Shown in pieces: positions 1 to 7,229 of a DNA stretch of 64,000 nucleotides. Location: the NCBI RefSeq assembly GCF_019443985.1, contig NZ_CP049303.1, positions 1,736,001 to 1,800,000 on the forward strand. Direction: 5' to 3'. Below the pieces are notes generated by a model. It had not been told where the DNA came from, searched no databases, and saw only the letters and a program-made list of their open reading frames with translations. How positions within the stretch are numbered: the stretch's first letter is position 1; every line of letters begins with the position of its first letter. The position numbers and the translations under genes are program-made. Source of the stretch: Liquorilactobacillus hordei DSM 19519. Lineage in GTDB: Bacteria > Bacillota > Bacilli > Lactobacillales > Lactobacillaceae.

Positions 1-308
1 GGACCAGTCATTGCAACTGCAGAAATACCTTCTTTTTTTAGTAACTGAGTGAATACAGCCGTTGAAATAATTTCGCCCACGGAAACAATCATATCCAATT
101 CACGCGCTGATAAAGCTGTATGATCCGCGTCTACAAGCTTCAAGAGTGAATCAGTTGCATAAGGTGCCCCTTTTCGACCGATTGCAGAAACAACCACAAC
201 AACTTTATATCCTTGATCTAAAGCATAACGAACATGATCAAGTGCCTTATGTCTCGCCTTATCATCTTGAACTGATGTTCCACCAAATTTTTGTACCATA
301 ATTTCCAT
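1..308 (-). CDS. dapG: Aspartate kinase I (DapG type), N-terminal part
   Basis: Catalyses phosphorylation of aspartate, the first step towards diaminopimelate, lysine, threonine and methionine. The reading frame starts at 308 and runs off the left edge, so only about 102 residues are visible. The N-terminus has the aspartokinase signature KFGGTSV, then VVVVSAIGRKG and PYATDSLLKL. This pattern is closest to Bacillus subtilis DapG (diaminopimelate-sensitive aspartokinase I) rather than LysC. The start at 308 is chosen because AAAAGGGG lies about 9 nt upstream; an in-frame ATG at 299 would also keep the motif. Divergent from the DUF4044 gene. Assignment to DapG over a paralogue is inference from N-terminal similarity. 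Confidence 0.9.
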   Translation of the reverse strand, partial: MEIMVQKFGGTSVQDDKARHKALDHVRYALDQGYKVVVVVSAIGRKGAPYATDSLLKLVDADHTALSARELDMIVSVGEIISTAVFTQLLKKEGISAVAMTG

Positions 309-392
309 TAATATTTACCCCTTTTCACTTCAGTCTATTTCGCTATTAAAATTATAAATAAATGAAATTTCATTGCTAGATTTACTCATTCA

Positions 393-421
393 ATTATAAT
401 TGTTAGTTTATATAAATTCAA
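393..421 (-). promoter_or_regulatory. Promoter of dapG
   Basis: On the minus strand TTGAAT (416-421) and TATAAT (393-398) are separated by exactly 17 bp. They lie about 85 bp upstream of the dapG start. No lysine riboswitch fold was recognised in the leader. Confidence 0.7.
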
Positions 422-435
422 TTTGTTTTGAAAAG

Positions 436-451
436 ACTTTGTATACAAAGT
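436..451. promoter_or_regulatory. 16-bp perfect palindrome between divergent promoters
   Basis: ACTTTGTATACAAAGT is self-complementary over all 16 bases. It sits about 15 bp from the -35 hexamers of both the dapG promoter and the DUF4044 promoter, so one bound dimer could affect both. The binding protein is unknown. Confidence 0.5.
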
Positions 452-465
452 TTCATTAAATGAGT

Positions 466-494
466 TTGACACAAATCACTGTAAAAAGTATAGT
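466..494 (+). promoter_or_regulatory. Promoter of the DUF4044 gene
   Basis: TTGACA (466-471) and TATAGT (489-494) are separated by 17 bp, a near-consensus sigma-A promoter. It lies about 36 bp upstream of the small-protein start. Confidence 0.75.
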
Positions 495-529
495 ATATCG
501 TAAAGCTTATATGAAAGGTGAATTTTGTT

Positions 530-649
530 GTGGCAAAAAAGAAAAAAACACGTTTTCAAAAAATTACAATGGTAGTTGTTTGGCTGATGATTATTGTTAC
601 CCTAGGTACCGTAGTACTGAGTGCTGTCTTCTCAGCAATGGGATATTAA
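530..649 (+). CDS. DUF4044 small membrane protein
   Basis: A 39-residue protein starting with GTG at 530, preceded by AAAGGTG 10 nt upstream. It has a basic head (VAKKKKTRFQK) followed by one hydrophobic segment from about residue 14 to 36, and ends SAMGY. This is the layout of the DUF4044 family of lactobacilli and other lactic acid bacteria, single-pass peptides with no known function. A longer overlapping frame at 460-681 lacks a ribosome binding site and is not used. It has its own promoter and a strong terminator, so it is a stand-alone transcript. Confidence 0.8.
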   Translation: MAKKKKTRFQKITMVVVWLMIIVTLGTVVLSAVFSAMGY

Positions 650-683
650 TTCTCTATTTTTTCACCACGGTGATATGTTAGTA

Positions 684-722
684 CACACAAAAAAGCGCGC
701 GTAATGCGCGCTTTTTTGTGTG
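684..722. terminator. Bidirectional rho-independent terminator
   Basis: A perfect 17-bp inverted repeat with a 5-nt loop. A GCGCGC core is flanked by six A residues on one side and six T residues on the other, so it can end transcription on both strands. It serves the DUF4044 gene and the convergent HTH gene at 781-990. Confidence 0.9.
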
Positions 723-780
723 TAAATAAAATCAAATTAATTAGCTCTTCAACTGATTTTAAGAATTTATTTTTGTAATT

Positions 781-990
781 TTAAGAACCAATTCCCACGT
801 ACAAACAGATCTTTTTAATCCACTCATCTGTATTTTCTGTCGGCGCTACCCTTCCGTTAATCAACTGGTTCACATAAGGTTTAGAAAGGCCAAAATGATC
901 AGCTATATCAGATTGTGAACTTGGTTTTAACTTCATCCGTTTATTTCTTTTTAGACCTAATAATATTGCGTCCGTAAGATCATACTCCAC
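781..990 (-). CDS. Small Cro/CI-type HTH regulator
   Basis: About 69 residues. The region around SQSDIADHFGLSKPYVNQL reads as a helix-turn-helix, with ING as the usual turn after the recognition helix. The GTG at 990 is preferred because GGGGTGG lies 6 nt upstream; the longer frame would use TTG at 1005. No second domain is present, so it probably acts as a DNA-binding dimer. It is divergent from the XRE/ImmA-like pair. A TATAAT box at 1050-1055 on the minus strand could be its -10 element, and a CTAAC half-site lies at 1022-1026. It resembles a Cro/excisionase-like partner of a phage or ICE switch, but no other mobile genes remain nearby. Confidence 0.65.
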   Translation of the reverse strand: MEYDLTDAILLGLKRNKRMKLKPSSQSDIADHFGLSKPYVNQLINGRVAPTENTDEWIKKICLYVGIGS

Positions 991-1111
991 TTTAAACCAC
1001 CCCAATTTGCTAATAAATTACCTAACTTATTTGACGACTACTGAATCTTATTATAGAATCAATCCAGTAATACCAAAATAATTTTCCTTAACCAATGCAA
1101 TGTATTACTTT

Positions 1112-1140
1112 TTTACATTATGTTAATAGGTAAATTATAC
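1112..1140 (+). promoter_or_regulatory. Promoter of the XRE/ImmA-like pair
   Basis: TTTACA (1112-1117) and TTATAC (1135-1140) are spaced by 17 bp. The first 16-bp operator begins on the last base of the -10 element, which suggests repression of this promoter, perhaps by its own product. Confidence 0.6.
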
Positions 1141-1187
1141 TAACTTATACGTTAGATTTCAATCTTTTATTCTAACTTTTTAGTTAG
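1140..1187. promoter_or_regulatory. Paired operators CTAAC-N6-GTTAG
   Basis: Two 16-bp dyads, CTAACTTATACGTTAG at 1140-1155 and CTAACTTTTTAGTTAG at 1172-1187, share the same half-sites and spacing. The second extends to 8-bp arms (1170-1189). Centres are 32 bp apart, about three helical turns. They lie between the -10 element and the start codon of the XRE gene. A lone CTAAC half-site occurs at 1022-1026 near the divergent gene. Confidence 0.6.
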
Positions 1188-1211
1188 AATAACTCTAGTA
1201 GGAGTCTTAAA

Positions 1212-1535
1212 ATGAATACATTAGAAGTAATCAAACAACTTGCTAAAGAAAGAAACATGTCTGTTTATGAACTTGAAGAAACCTTAGGCTTTGGTAAAAA
1301 TACTATCTACCAGTGGTCTCATCGCACACCTTCTATTGAACGCGTTAAAAAAGTAGCTGATTATTTTGGCGTTTCATTAGATTATTTAACTGGTCGAACT
1401 TCCAGAAAAAATATAAGTAAAATTGATTTAGCAAATGTTCCCGATGGCGTACTTACATTTGAAGGAAAAACAATCCCTGAAGACGAACTTGAAATAATTC
1501 GCCATCTATTACGGAATAAACCATCAAACAAATGA
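1212..1535 (+). CDS. XRE-family repressor (ImmR-like)
   Basis: A 107-residue protein with an N-terminal Cro/CI helix-turn-helix at about residues 6-62, including SVYELEETLGFGKNTIYQW and the closing phrase ADYFGVSLDYLTGR typical of this fold. The C-terminal 45 residues form a short tail rich in charged residues. AGGAG is spaced 7 nt before ATG. Its stop codon overlaps the ribosome binding site of the metallopeptidase gene, so the two are translationally linked. The arrangement matches the ImmR/ImmA module of ICEBs1 and phages, in which the peptidase cleaves the repressor to trigger induction. That function is inferred from context. Confidence 0.75.
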   Translation: MNTLEVIKQLAKERNMSVYELEETLGFGKNTIYQWSHRTPSIERVKKVADYFGVSLDYLTGRTSRKNISKIDLANVPDGVLTFEGKTIPEDELEIIRHLLRNKPSNK

Positions 1536-1548
1536 GGTGCTCGTCTTA

Positions 1549-1941
1549 ATGGAGAGGTTATTAAAACTGGCAGAAAAAGAACATATTGAAATTATTTGGA
1601 GCCAAGAACTTTCTCCCACTACACCACCCATAGCTGCTTATAATTTAAGATGCATCATTATGAATTCAAATTGGTATAATCCTAATCAATTTATTTTCCA
1701 ATTAGCTCATGAGCTGTCACATCTGATTTATGGTGATCCACTTGATCTTTATTTATACAATCAGACTCCTGCCCAAAAATTCAAAATTGAAGCTCAAACC
1801 AATGACTATGCAATTCAAATCATACTCCACTTATATAATGAGAGTCCTTATAATAGGATAAACATTGTATCTTTTATGCAAGAATATGCAATTCCAACTC
1901 ATTTAGAAAGTCGTGTTCGTTTTCTAATTAACACACTCTAA
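1549..1941 (+). CDS. ImmA/IrrE-family metallopeptidase
   Basis: About 130 residues with the zinc-protease motif HELSH inside QLAHELSHLIYGD (roughly residues 52-64) and a downstream segment, KIEAQTNDYAIQ, that could supply the third ligand (E in the ImmA/IrrE family). ATG at 1549 is chosen because GAGGTG at 1534-1539 is 9 nt upstream; GTG at 1537 lies inside that Shine-Dalgarno and is unlikely. ImmA-type enzymes cleave a partner XRE repressor, here probably the product just upstream. The protein has no further domain. No integrase, excisionase or structural phage genes are visible, so this is either a domesticated remnant or a stand-alone stress switch. Confidence 0.75.
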   Translation: MERLLKLAEKEHIEIIWSQELSPTTPPIAAYNLRCIIMNSNWYNPNQFIFQLAHELSHLIYGDPLDLYLYNQTPAQKFKIEAQTNDYAIQIILHLYNESPYNRINIVSFMQEYAIPTHLESRVRFLINTL

Positions 1942-2112
1942 TATTAAAAAAATCATAAATCCACTGATACATGCATAAGCTACAAAAAAATTAATTCTGC
2001 CTTAGCTTAACTCTTTTTTTGTTTTTACCCTAAGTTAAACTCAATTTGCCCCTTTTGTACCCCTTAAAAATAAAAGTACAGTTTTTTGCAAAGCTAATTT
2101 ATTCTTGTAAAA

Positions 2113-2143
2113 CAAAAAAAGCCCTGATAAACAAGGCTTTTTG
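2113..2143 (-). terminator. Terminator after rplS
   Basis: On the minus strand a stem AAAAAGCCTTG / CAGGGCTTTTTTT closes a short AT-rich loop directly after the rplS stop codon, ending in seven T residues. Confidence 0.85.
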
Positions 2144-2152
2144 AACGTTATA

Positions 2153-2500
2153 TTAACGACGTCTTTCAGGAATACGAGCTGCTTTACCATGTAATGCACG
2201 CAAGTAGTATAACTTAGCACGACGTACACGTCCTTGACGAATTACTTCAATCTTTTCAACACGTGGTGTGTGGATTGGGAATGTACGTTCAACACCAATA
2301 CCACTACTAATCTTACGAACTGTGTAAGTTTCGCTGACACCTTCACCACGACGTTTAATAACTACACCTTCGAAAATCTGGATACGTTCACGAGTACCTT
2401 CAACGATACGAGCATGAACACGAACAGTATCTCCAGGGCGGAAATCTGGAATATCACTACGTAATTGAGATTCCGTAATTTTTTTGATTAATGGGTTCAT
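2153..2500 (-). CDS. rplS: 50S ribosomal protein L19
   Basis: 115 residues, the usual length for L19. It contains [13 protein letters not shown] and [14 protein letters not shown], the core of the family, and ends with a basic tail. L19 binds 23S rRNA at the 30S-50S interface. Start ATG has GGAAG about 9 nt upstream. It is the last gene of the rpsP-rimM-trmD-rplS block, separated from trmD by 108 bp that carries a structured leader. Confidence 0.97.
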   Translation of the reverse strand: MNPLIKKITESQLRSDIPDFRPGDTVRVHARIVEGTRERIQIFEGVVIKRRGEGVSETYTVRKISSGIGVERTFPIHTPRVEKIEVIRQGRVRRAKLYYLRALHGKAARIPERRR

Positions 2501-2518
2501 TTTGTTTCTTCCTTTCGC

Positions 2519-2580
2519 CGATATTCTTGTCCCTCAACAGCGGAATATCGTTAATATGGCACAAAGCCTTTAATAAGGTT
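2519..2580 (-). ncRNA. Probable L19 leader (ribosomal protein autoregulatory element)
   Basis: In the 108-bp gap upstream of rplS the minus strand can form an 8-bp stem CGATATTC/GAATATCG (2519-2526 with 2543-2550) around a 16-nt loop containing GTTGAGGGACAA. It ends just before the Shine-Dalgarno. Position, and a hairpin next to the ribosome binding site, fit the L19 leader described in Bacilli. The exact fold was not computed. Confidence 0.55.
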
Positions 2581-2608
2581 ATCATACTGTAAAAATATAA
2601 TCAAGCTC

Positions 2609-3346
2609 TTATTTTTCGAATTTATTTTTTATATCTTGTAATATTTGTTTCTGCTGCTCTGTCAATTCTAGACCAACAAGCAAATCTGGTCTTCTTAAAT
2701 AGGTTCGTTTCAAAGACTCATATTCTCTCCACTGATCAATTTTCTGATGATTACCACTAATAAGCACATCTGGAACATCCATTCCTCTATAAGAAGCAGG
2801 TCTTGTATACTGCGGATACTCCAATAGTCCACTCGAAAAGGAATCCCCAGACGCAGATTCCTCATTCCCCAAAGTCCCCTGTAATAGTCTAGCAGTGGCA
2901 TCAATAATCACCATAGCACCAAGTTCGCCACCAGTCAGAATATAATCTCCTAGGGAAATCTCATCAGTAACTCTCTCTCTGATCCTTTCATCATAGCCCT
3001 CATAATGACCGCAAATAAATGTTAAATGTTCCTTTGTAGATAGCTCTTGTGCAACTTTTTGGTTAAACTGTCTGCCTGCTGGGTCAAGTAAAATGACATT
3101 ACCCAAACCACCATTTTTTGTTTCAACATAGTCTAAAGCATCAAAAATTGGCTGTGCTTGCAATAACATTCCCGCGCCACCACCATAAGGATAATCATCA
3201 ACGTGACGCTGCTTATTATTTGTGAAATCACGATAATTTGTAATATCTACATCAATAATCTTACTCTCAATCGCTTTCCCAACGATAGATGCTTCTAAAG
3301 GACCCTTAAACATTTCCGGAAATAGACTTAAAATATCAATCTTCAT
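2609..3346 (-). CDS. trmD: tRNA (guanine-37-N1)-methyltransferase
   Basis: 245 residues. The SPOUT-class enzyme methylates G37 next to the anticodon and keeps the reading frame. Visible motifs are [10 protein letters not shown] at the N-terminus, HYEGYDERI and [16 protein letters not shown] (residues about 115-145), which form the trefoil-knot SAM site, and [11 protein letters not shown] with the catalytic-site Asp region. The coding end of rimM abuts the start of trmD with no gap, indicating coupled translation. Confidence 0.97.
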   Translation of the reverse strand: MKIDILSLFPEMFKGPLEASIVGKAIESKIIDVDITNYRDFTNNKQRHVDDYPYGGGAGMLLQAQPIFDALDYVETKNGGLGNVILLDPAGRQFNQKVAQELSTKEHLTFICGHYEGYDERIRERVTDEISLGDYILTGGELGAMVIIDATARLLQGTLGNEESASGDSFSSGLLEYPQYTRPASYRGMDVPDVLISGNHQKIDQWREYESLKRTYLRRPDLLVGLELTEQQKQILQDIKNKFEK

Positions 3347-3856
3347 TTAATCATCCAACCCATCCAACAAATCAACAATTATACTTCCACTTGCAATATC
3401 AACTTTTTTTATAACATCATGGATAGCTGGCAACAGAAGTTCTTTCTTACCAGCCCTTTTAATAATCCAAACATCATTAGCACCTGGACTGAGTATTTCA
3501 CTAACTATTCCAATTTCATTTTGATTTTCATCGAATACCTTTAAACCGATAATTTGATGATGATAAAAATTGTTACCTTCAAGCTTTTGCTGCTGCTCTT
3601 CTTTAATTGCTAATTTAAGTCCCTTAAATTTCTCAACTAAATTAATATCTTGATAATTCTCAAAAGACAATAAGTAAAACTGTTTCACTTTGCGAACAGT
3701 AATTATTTTTAATGCTAATTCTTTGTCAGGCATTAATAAATACAACGTTTTTCCCTTTTTAAAACGTTGATCTGCAAAATCAGTAATTATTTTAATTTTT
3801 ACTTCGCCACGTATCCCATGGGTATTAATAATTTGTCCTACTTCATAAAAGTTCAT
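3347..3856 (-). CDS. rimM: Ribosome maturation factor RimM
   Basis: 169 residues. It assists assembly of the 30S head by binding S19. The N-terminal RimM barrel begins FYEVGQIINTHGIRGEVK, and the C-terminal PRC barrel contains IGIVSEILSPGANDVW and LLLPAIHDVIKKVD, both typical. Start ATG has GAGGTG 6 nt upstream. In B. subtilis khpA and ylqD lie between rpsP and rimM; here only 189 bp of non-coding DNA is present. Confidence 0.96.
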   Translation of the reverse strand: MNFYEVGQIINTHGIRGEVKIKIITDFADQRFKKGKTLYLLMPDKELALKIITVRKVKQFYLLSFENYQDINLVEKFKGLKLAIKEEQQQKLEGNNFYHHQIIGLKVFDENQNEIGIVSEILSPGANDVWIIKRAGKKELLLPAIHDVIKKVDIASGSIIVDLLDGLDD

Positions 3857-3873
3857 TTGTTCACCTCTTTAAA

Positions 3874-3921
3874 AAAAGAAAATCCCCCAAATAAAACATC
3901 ACTGCTTCATCTAAAGGGATT
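3874..3921 (-). terminator. Possible terminator or attenuator ahead of rimM
   Basis: On the minus strand AATCCC pairs with GGGATT across a 29-nt loop and is followed by TTCTTTTTTT, immediately before the rimM Shine-Dalgarno. The stem is only 6 bp, so termination would be partial at best. It may adjust the ratio of rpsP to rimM-trmD-rplS. The rest of the 189-bp gap (3857-4045) shows no gene. Confidence 0.35.
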
Positions 3922-4045
3922 CACTAATTATATACAATTCTTAATCAAACACACACAATAGTTCAATTATTGTAAATCAATCAACTATTTAGAGCACATA
4001 AGTTAAGATTACAATTAAGGGTCTTTTTATATGCAATAAGTCTTA

Positions 4046-4318
4046 TTATTTACTGAACTTTGCGTCATGGAACTTCTTCATGACACCATTCTTTGAAAGA
4101 ATATTACGTACTGTATCTGAAGGTTGTGCACCATTGCTCAACCAATTCAAAATATTTTCTTCCTTAAGTGTGACACTTTCAGGTTCTGTTAATGGATTGT
4201 ATGTTCCAACTGTTTCGATGAAACGACCATCACGTGGTGAACGTGAATCTGCAACAACGATACGATAAAATGGACGCTTCTTAGAACCCATACGTTTTAA
4301 ACGAATTTTAACTGACAT
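4046..4318 (-). CDS. rpsP: 30S ribosomal protein S16
   Basis: 90 residues, the standard length. The N-terminus [19 protein letters not shown] and the segment [14 protein letters not shown] are S16 hallmarks. S16 is needed for 30S central-domain assembly. AGGAGG lies 6-7 nt before ATG. A promoter is present directly upstream, so the gene is not only dependent on readthrough from ffh. Confidence 0.97.
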   Translation of the reverse strand: MSVKIRLKRMGSKKRPFYRIVVADSRSPRDGRFIETVGTYNPLTEPESVTLKEENILNWLSNGAQPSDTVRNILSKNGVMKKFHDAKFSK

Positions 4319-4353
4319 TAACTACACCTCCTATTAACTTTCTTAACGTTAAT

Positions 4354-4382
4354 AATATAACAGTAATTTTGCTTGGTGTAAA
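4354..4382 (-). promoter_or_regulatory. Promoter of rpsP
   Basis: TTTACA (4377-4382) and TATATT (4354-4359) on the minus strand are spaced by 17 bp, about 36 bp before the rpsP start. Confidence 0.65.
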
Positions 4383-4411
4383 GGATTATTTCTTGACAGA
4401 CATAAAAAAAT

Positions 4412-5844
4412 TTATTTCTTACGTTTTTTATTCTTTAAACGCTTAAGTTTGCGCTTTTTATTCTTTCGTGCCATTGAATTCATTGACATTTTTGCAAGTT
4501 TTCCTGATAATCCGTTGCCAAACATTCCTTCCATTCCTTCAAAGTTACCCTTAGAGACCTTTCCCATCATCTTCTTCATCTCATTGAATTGTTTGAGCAT
4601 TCTATTAACTTCATGAATTGGACGACCTGATCCAGCGGCAATTCTTCTTCTTCGACTGGGATTAAACAAATTTGGATTTTCACGTTCTTCACTAGTCATT
4701 GAGTACACTACAGCTTTAAGATGTTCGATATCTTTGGGATCAACTTTTAAATTCTTGACTGCTGGATTATTTGCCATCCCTGGAATCATCTTTAGGATAT
4801 CTTCCATTGGCCCCATTTTTTGAACTTGTTCCATTTGGTCAATAAAGTCATTAAAATCAAAGCTGTTTTCACGCATTTTTTCTTGCATCTGCTGAGCTTT
4901 TTTCTCATCGAAGTCTTGCTGTGCCTTCTCAATCAAGGTCAGCATATCGCCCATTCCTAAAATTCGTGAAGACATTCTATCTGGATAAAAGACATCCAAA
5001 TCTGTCATCTTTTCACCTTGACCGATAAACTTAATAGGTTTCCCAGTAACTGCACGAATCGATAAGGCTGCACCACCACGAGTATCACCATCTAACTTGG
5101 TTAATACAACACCAGTGACGTCTAATTGTTCATTAAATCCTTTGGCAACCTCAACCGCATTTTGTCCTGTCATAGCATCAACTGTCAGTAAAATTTCATT
5201 AGGTTGAGCTAATTTCTTAATCTGGGCAAGTTCATCCATCAATAGTTCATCAATTTGCAAACGACCAGCTGTATCAATCAGAACATAATCATTTTTCTTT
5301 TCAGCAGCTAATTCCAATCCCTTTTTAACAATTTCAACTGGTGAAACATCCGTCCCCATCGAAAAAACAGGTACTTCAATACTCTTACCTAATATTTCCA
5401 ACTGATCAATCGCAGCAGGTCTATAAATATCCCCAGCAATCATCAAAGGGCGAGCATTCTTTTCATTCTTTAACTTTAAAGCTAATTTACCTAATGTAGT
5501 TGTCTTACCAGCACCTTGCAACCCGACCATCATGATAATGGTTGGAATTTTCTCGGATTTATTCAGTCCAACAGCTTCTTCACCCATAACTTTGGTTAAT
5601 TCATCATTAACAATTTTTACAATTTGTTGCGCAGGTGTCAGGCTCTCTAGCACCTCTGCACCAATTGCCCGAGTTCTTACTGTTTTAACAAAATCTTTTA
5701 CCACTTGGAAATTTACATCGGCCTCAAGTAATGCAAGCCTAATCTCACGCATGACCTCTCTTACATCAGTCTCACTAATCTTTCCTTTTTTCTTAATTTA
5801 CCAATTGCATTTTGGAGTCGCTCTGTTAATCCTTCAAATGCCAC
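4412..5844 (-). CDS. ffh: Signal recognition particle GTPase Ffh, with apparent 5' frameshift
   Basis: Ffh binds 4.5S RNA and signal sequences and docks with FtsY. The G domain has GLQGAGKTTT (P-loop), DTAGR and TKLDGDTRGG; the M domain is methionine-rich with RRRRIAAGSGRP and a lysine-rich tail. The continuous frame begins only at MREIRLALLEAD (5752). The usual N-terminus (VAFEGLTERLQNAIGKLRKK) is encoded from GTG at 5844 in the next frame. The two join if one A is added to the A6 run at 5786-5791, giving about 477 residues. The gene is essential, so a sequencing or assembly error in the homopolymer, or slippage correction, is likely. It starts 15 nt after ylxM. Confidence 0.9.
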
Positions 5845-5859
5845 TTAATCCACCAACTT

Positions 5860-6204
5860 TCATTCTTCTAGTTCCTCTAATTGTTCAACTAATTTTTCTA
5901 AAGTTTCATCATTTGGATAATTTTTCTGTACATAATGCTGAAGTTCGTCGGTTTTTTGACTTTGTTCTTGAAAATTTTGCAATAAATGAAGTTTCTTTTC
6001 ATATGATTCAAGAATCGTTTCCGTTCTCCTTATATTATCATAAACAGCTTGTCGTGAAATCTGATAATTTTCAGCAATTTCACCAAGGGAATAGTCATCG
6101 CGATAGTATAAAGCAATATACTCCATCTGTTTACTAGTCAAAAGCGGTTCATAAAATTCAAATAAAGCATTGATTCTATTTGTCTTTTCAATTGCCATCG
6201 CCAT
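5860..6204 (-). CDS. ylxM: YlxM, SRP-associated HTH protein
   Basis: 114 residues from ATG at 6204; GTG at 6207 or ATG at 6198 are alternatives and no strong Shine-Dalgarno decides. It contains the YlxM signature [17 protein letters not shown] and a sigma-factor-like helix-turn-helix, [20 protein letters not shown], at about residues 38-58, followed by a coiled-coil-prone acidic tail. In streptococci YlxM binds the SRP and modulates its GTPase cycle, consistent with its place between ftsY and ffh. Confidence 0.93.
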   Translation of the reverse strand: MAMAIEKTNRINALFEFYEPLLTSKQMEYIALYYRDDYSLGEIAENYQISRQAVYDNIRRTETILESYEKKLHLLQNFQEQSQKTDELQHYVQKNYPNDETLEKLVEQLEELEE

Positions 6205-6219
6205 CACTCATTTCACAGA

Positions 6220-7227
6220 TTAATTTTCTTCTTTGGGAGCTTCCACCAACCCATTAAAGAGACCATAGACAAACTCAACTGGTTCAAAATCACGCAAGTC
6301 ATCCATTTTTTCCCCAAGTCCAACAAGTTTAACTGGTAGGTGTAATTCATTACGAATCGCCAAAACAATTCCACCTTTAGCAGTCCCATCCAACTTCGTC
6401 AAAACAATTCCGGTCACATTCGTAACGTCTTTAAACTGTTTTGCTTGTGTTAAAGCATTTTGACCAGTAGTCGCATCTAAAGCCAACAAAACTTCTTGCG
6501 GTGCATTTGGAAGTTCACGAGTAATTACCCGTGCAATCTTACCCAGCTCATTCATTAGATTAACTTTATTTTGTAATCTTCCTGCAGTGTCAACTAATAA
6601 AATATCATAGTTTTTATTCTTGGCCTTTTGTACAGCATCAAAAACAACTGCTGCTGGATCACTTCTTTCTGGCTTTCGGACAACTTCAACATTTACTCGC
6701 CTGCCCCATTCAACAAGTTGCTCAATTGCACCGGCTCTAAAGGTATCTGCAGCAGCGAGCAAAACCTTCTTACCCTCTTTCTGATATCTATGAGCGAGCT
6801 TACCAATTGTCGTTGTCTTACCAACTCCATTAACACCCACAAAAAGAAAAACAGTTGTACCTTCCTGTGAAAAATGGAGTGAGTTATCTTCTGTTGTTCC
6901 CTCTGCTTCATATAGTGAAACAAGTTTCTCAATAATCGCATTTGAAACATCTTTTTTATCTTTTACATTTCGTAATTTCACTTCTTCTTGAAGTTCTTCA
7001 CTGATCTTAACGGCTGTTTCAAATCCAACATCAGCTTCAATTAATTTTTCCTCTAATTCCTCAAAAAATTCCTCATCGACACTACGGAAATTTGCAAAAA
7101 GCTCATTAAGTTTATCTCCAAAAGTTTTACGTGATTTTTCTAACCCTTTTTCATACTTTTTTTCCTCAACCGTTTGTACTTCTTCTTGACCGCTAAAAAC
7201 ATGTTTTATTTTATCAAAAAAACCCAT
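6220..7227 (-). CDS. ftsY: Signal recognition particle receptor FtsY
   Basis: 335 residues. It is the membrane-associated GTPase that receives SRP-ribosome complexes. A short acidic N-terminal A-region (about 50 residues) precedes the NG domain. Motifs are GVNGVGKTTTIGKLA (about 125-140), AADTFRAGAIEQL, DTAGRLQNK and TKLDGTAKGG. It follows smc by only 2 bp and precedes ylxM by 15 bp, forming an rnc-smc-ftsY-ylxM-ffh transcription unit. Confidence 0.97.
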   Translation of the reverse strand: MGFFDKIKHVFSGQEEVQTVEEKKYEKGLEKSRKTFGDKLNELFANFRSVDEEFFEELEEKLIEADVGFETAVKISEELQEEVKLRNVKDKKDVSNAIIEKLVSLYEAEGTTEDNSLHFSQEGTTVFLFVGVNGVGKTTTIGKLAHRYQKEGKKVLLAAADTFRAGAIEQLVEWGRRVNVEVVRKPERSDPAAVVFDAVQKAKNKNYDILLVDTAGRLQNKVNLMNELGKIARVITRELPNAPQEVLLALDATTGQNALTQAKQFKDVTNVTGIVLTKLDGTAKGGIVLAIRNELHLPVKLVGLGEKMDDLRDFEPVEFVYGLFNGLVEAPKEEN

Positions 7228-7229
7228 TT

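Noticed and set aside
460..681. 73-residue open frame overlapping the DUF4044 gene
   Set aside because: No ribosome binding site, starts at the promoter -35, cysteine-rich nonsense-like composition; the 39-residue frame has family resemblance.
1031..1059. TTGACG-N17-TAGAAT as the promoter of the XRE gene
   Set aside because: It is about 150 bp from the start and overlaps the divergent gene's -10; the pair at 1112-1140 is better placed and touches the operator.
2234..2464. Thr/Asn-rich frame antisense to rplS
   Set aside because: It is the mirror of L19 codons with no start signal; a shadow of the real gene.
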